Source of the DNA: CANKBT01 sp038235705
GTDB lineage: Bacteria; Actinomycetota; Actinomycetes; Mycobacteriales; SCTD01
Assembly: GCA_038235705.1 (NCBI GenBank)
Contig: JBBSTR010000104.1
Location: forward strand, 1 to 8,070
DNA: 8,070 nt
Direction of reading: 5' to 3'
Shown piece after piece: positions 6,488-8,070 of the stretch (position 1 is its first letter; every line of letters starts with the position of its first letter). The notes beneath the pieces are model-generated. The model was given only the letters and a program-made list of their open reading frames with translations, had not been told where the DNA came from and did no database searches. The position numbers were made by a program, and so were the translations under genes.

Positions 6488-6529
6488 CCCGGTCCAACGG
6501 TGATCCGCGGCTCACCGGGCCGGACCGGG
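6488..6529. repeat. Nested inverted repeat in the ftsH / efflux pump divergent region
   Basis: Outer arms CCCGGTCC (6488-6495) and GGACCGGG (6522-6529) are perfect 8-bp complements. They flank an inner 18-bp dyad, GGTGATCCGCGGCTCACC (6499-6516), which matches in 8 of 9 pairs around a CCGCGG centre. The gaps between arms are 3 and 5 bases. The position between divergent starts suggests a regulator binding site or a structured leader. No U-run follows, and the gene upstream on either side starts here rather than ends, so a terminator role is unlikely. Confidence 0.6.
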
Positions 6530-6575
6530 CGTCCGCCCGTACGGTGATCGACGGTGTGCGCACGTGCACCGCATC

Positions 6576-6581
6576 AGGAGG
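6576..6581 (+). promoter_or_regulatory. Ribosome binding site fixing the GTG start of the transporter
   Basis: AGGAGG lies four bases before GTG 6586. It is the strongest such site in the window and makes the non-ATG start credible; the next in-frame ATG (6685) lies inside the first membrane helix. Confidence 0.75.
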
Positions 6582-6585
6582 ACCC

Positions 6586-8070
6586 GTGACCCAGACCCGT
6601 ACGCCCGAGGCTGCCGCCTCACCCTCTCCGGAGGGCACGAGCGACAAGTGGTGGACGCTCGTCGCGGTCTGCCTCGGCACCTTCATGCTGCTGCTGGACG
6701 TGACGATCATCAACGTCGCGCTGCCCGACATCCAGCAGGCGCTCGGGTCCAGCTTCGCCGGGCTGCAGTGGATCATCGACGCGTACGCGCTGACCCTCGC
6801 CGCTCTGCTGCTGACCGCGGGGAGCCTCGCGGACCTGTACGGACGACGTCGGTTGTACGTCCTCGGGCTCGGCCTGTTCACGTCGGCCTCGCTGCTCTGC
6901 GGGTTCGCGACCAGCACGCTGATGCTGCAGATCTCGCGTGGGCTGCAGGGCATCGGCGGCGCGATCATGTTTGCCGTCTCGCTGGCCCTGCTGGCGGGCG
7001 CCTTCCGAGGCAAGGACCGCGGCACCGCCTTCGGCATCTGGGGCGCCATCACCGGCCTCGCCGTAGCGCTCGGACCGCTGCTCGGCGGGGCCCTCACGTC
7101 CGGGTTGTCCTGGCGGTGGATCTTCTTCATCAACCTGCCGTTCGGCCTGTTCGCCGCGTTCATCACGGTGACCAAGGTCGCGGAGTCGCGCGAGCCGAGC
7201 GCCCGGCGTCCTGACTGGGCGGGCTTCGCGGTCTTCAGCAGCGCACTGGCACTGCTGGTCTTCGGGCTCATCGAGTCCAACCAGCGCAGCTTCTCCGATC
7301 CCCTGGTGCTCGGTGCGCTGGTGCTGTCCGCCCTCCTGCTCGGGCTCTTCGTGCTCGTCGAGCTGCGCGGTGAGCACCCGATGTTCGACCTCACCCTGTT
7401 CGCGAAGCCGACCTTCAGCGGCGGGGCGATCGCGGCGTTCGGGCTCAGCTCGACGCTGTTCGCCATGCTGCTCTACGTCACGCTCTACCTGCAGAACGTG
7501 CTCGGCTTCAGCGCGCTGGGCACCGGCGTACGCCTGGTGATCCTGTCCGGCGGCATCCTCGTGACTTCCGCCATCGCCGGCCGGCTCACCTCGCACGTCC
7601 CGGTGCGCCTGCTCATCGGCCCGGGGCTCGCTCTCGTCGGCATCGGTCTGCTGCTCATGCGCGGGCTCGACGCCGACTCCGCCTGGACGCACCTGATCCC
7701 TGGGCTGCTCGTGGCCGGGATCGGCGCGGGCCTGATCAACCCGCCGCTCGCCTCGACCGCGGTCGGCGTCGTGGAGCCCCAGCGCGCGGGGATGGCGTCC
7801 GGCATCAACTCAACCTTCCGTCAGGTCGGCATCGCTACCGGGATCGCCCTGCTCGGGACGCTGTTCGGCTCGCGGGTGGCGGACAGCATCTCGGCTGGGG
7901 TGGCCGGCAACCCCGACCTCGCGTCGCGCGGTCAGGACATCGCGGGAGCCGTGCAGTCCGGCAAGGTCGGCGAGCTGCTCGGGTCGTTGCCGCCGCAGCT
8001 GCGCGAGACCGTAGGCACGCTGACTCGTACGGCGTTCACCGACGGGCTCGACCGGATCCTGCTGCTCGGC
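6586..8070 (+). CDS. DHA2-family (EmrB/QacA-type) MFS multidrug efflux transporter (partial, C-terminus outside window)
   Basis: The 495 visible codons run from GTG to the window edge without a stop. The product is a proton-driven exporter of the major facilitator superfamily in the cytoplasmic membrane. Thirteen hydrophobic segments are visible and a fourteenth appears to begin at the edge, which fits the 14-helix DHA2 group. Motif D1 with D38 is seen in LLLDVTIINVALP, motif A in GSLADLYGRRR (79-89) after helix 2, and the antiporter motif C in ALGPLLGGAL (161-170). WRWIFFINLP (176-185) is characteristic of the group. The first 20 residues are a hydrophilic, Ala/Ser/Pro-rich cytoplasmic tail. 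The gene is divergent from ftsH, with a structured 143-bp region between them. No TetR or MarR regulator is visible next to it; one could lie downstream of the window. Substrates cannot be predicted, and drug export is only the family default. Confidence 0.93.
   Translation, partial: MTQTRTPEAAASPSPEGTSDKWWTLVAVCLGTFMLLLDVTIINVALPDIQQALGSSFAGLQWIIDAYALTLAALLLTAGSLADLYGRRRLYVLGLGLFTSASLLCGFATSTLMLQISRGLQGIGGAIMFAVSLALLAGAFRGKDRGTAFGIWGAITGLAVALGPLLGGALTSGLSWRWIFFINLPFGLFAAFITVTKVAESREPSARRPDWAGFAVFSSALALLVFGLIESNQRSFSDPLVLGALVLSALLLGLFVLVELRGEHPMFDLTLFAKPTFSGGAIAAFGLSSTLFAMLLYVTLYLQNVLGFSALGTGVRLVILSGGILVTSAIAGRLTSHVPVRLLIGPGLALVGIGLLLMRGLDADSAWTHLIPGLLVAGIGAGLINPPLASTAVGVVEPQRAGMASGINSTFRQVGIATGIALLGTLFGSRVADSISAGVAGNPDLASRGQDIAGAVQSGKVGELLGSLPPQLRETVGTLTRTAFTDGLDRILLLG

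Larger units (their letters stand above)
6443..6585. promoter_or_regulatory. Divergent promoter region between ftsH and the DHA2 transporter
   Basis: This 143-bp gap must hold promoters for both divergent genes. I cannot name -35/-10 elements. Visible structure consists of the nested inverted repeat at 6488-6529, a second weaker dyad GGTG-N10-CACC at 6553-6570, and a 9-bp direct repeat ACGGTGATC at 6497-6505 and 6541-6549. Confidence 0.5.

Noticed and set aside
4541..6547. A 668-codon open frame on the plus strand opposite ftsH
   Set aside because: The opposite strand encodes a full FtsH with all catalytic motifs. The plus-strand product is rich in Arg/Val/Asp/Gly/His with no recognisable domain, as expected for an antisense shadow in high-GC DNA.
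4545..7466. A 973-codon open frame on the minus strand spanning ftsH and the transporter
   Set aside because: It overlaps ftsH out of frame and runs antisense to the transporter. Its composition is Arg/Pro/Ala-rich without domains; it is a GC-driven long frame, not a giant gene.

Overview
The window looks like chromosomal DNA from a high-GC actinomycete. GC content is high throughout, third codon positions are strongly G/C, GTG starts are used, and the encoded proteins are actinobacterial in type. The genus cannot be fixed from this window; a Nocardioides-like or related lineage is a guess. Six protein-coding genes are supported. Two of them run off the ends of the window. I see no tRNA, rRNA, CRISPR array, insertion sequence or phage gene, and no gene-free stretch exceeds about 190 bases.

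Layout: (1) 1-555, minus: N-terminal 185 residues of a DHH-family phosphoesterase of the exopolyphosphatase-like type, cut by the window edge. (2) 556-741: intergenic region with four tandem copies of a 20-bp near-palindrome at an exact 31-bp period (647-759); the last copy contains the stop codon of the next gene. (3) 742-1890, minus: PucR/CdaR-type helix-turn-helix regulator. (4) 1891-1993: divergent promoter region. (5) 1994-3055, plus: ferredoxin reductase with a fused C-terminal 2Fe-2S ferredoxin domain. (6) 3078-4247, plus: membrane fatty-acyl desaturase with three histidine boxes. (7) 4248-4360: convergent gap with two small hairpins that may be a terminator. (8) 4361-6442, minus: FtsH-type AAA+ zinc metalloprotease. 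(9) 6443-6585: divergent promoter region with a 42-bp nested inverted repeat. (10) 6586-8070, plus: DHA2-type 14-helix drug-efflux transporter, cut by the window edge.

Genes 5 and 6 form an operon-like pair matching the mycobacterial Rv3230c/Rv3229c (DesA3) type, in which a flavo-iron-sulfur reductase passes NAD(P)H electrons to a di-iron acyl-CoA desaturase. The divergent PucR-type gene is a plausible local regulator of that pair. FtsH and the efflux pump share a divergent promoter region, but no functional link between them is evident.

The gene content is ordinary and I find no convincing undescribed multi-gene system. The most interesting signals are non-coding: the phased palindrome array at 647-759 and the nested dyads at 6488-6570. 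The FtsH is also worth a look, because valine replaces the usual pore-loop phenylalanine and the gene lies outside the usual actinobacterial ftsH neighbourhood.
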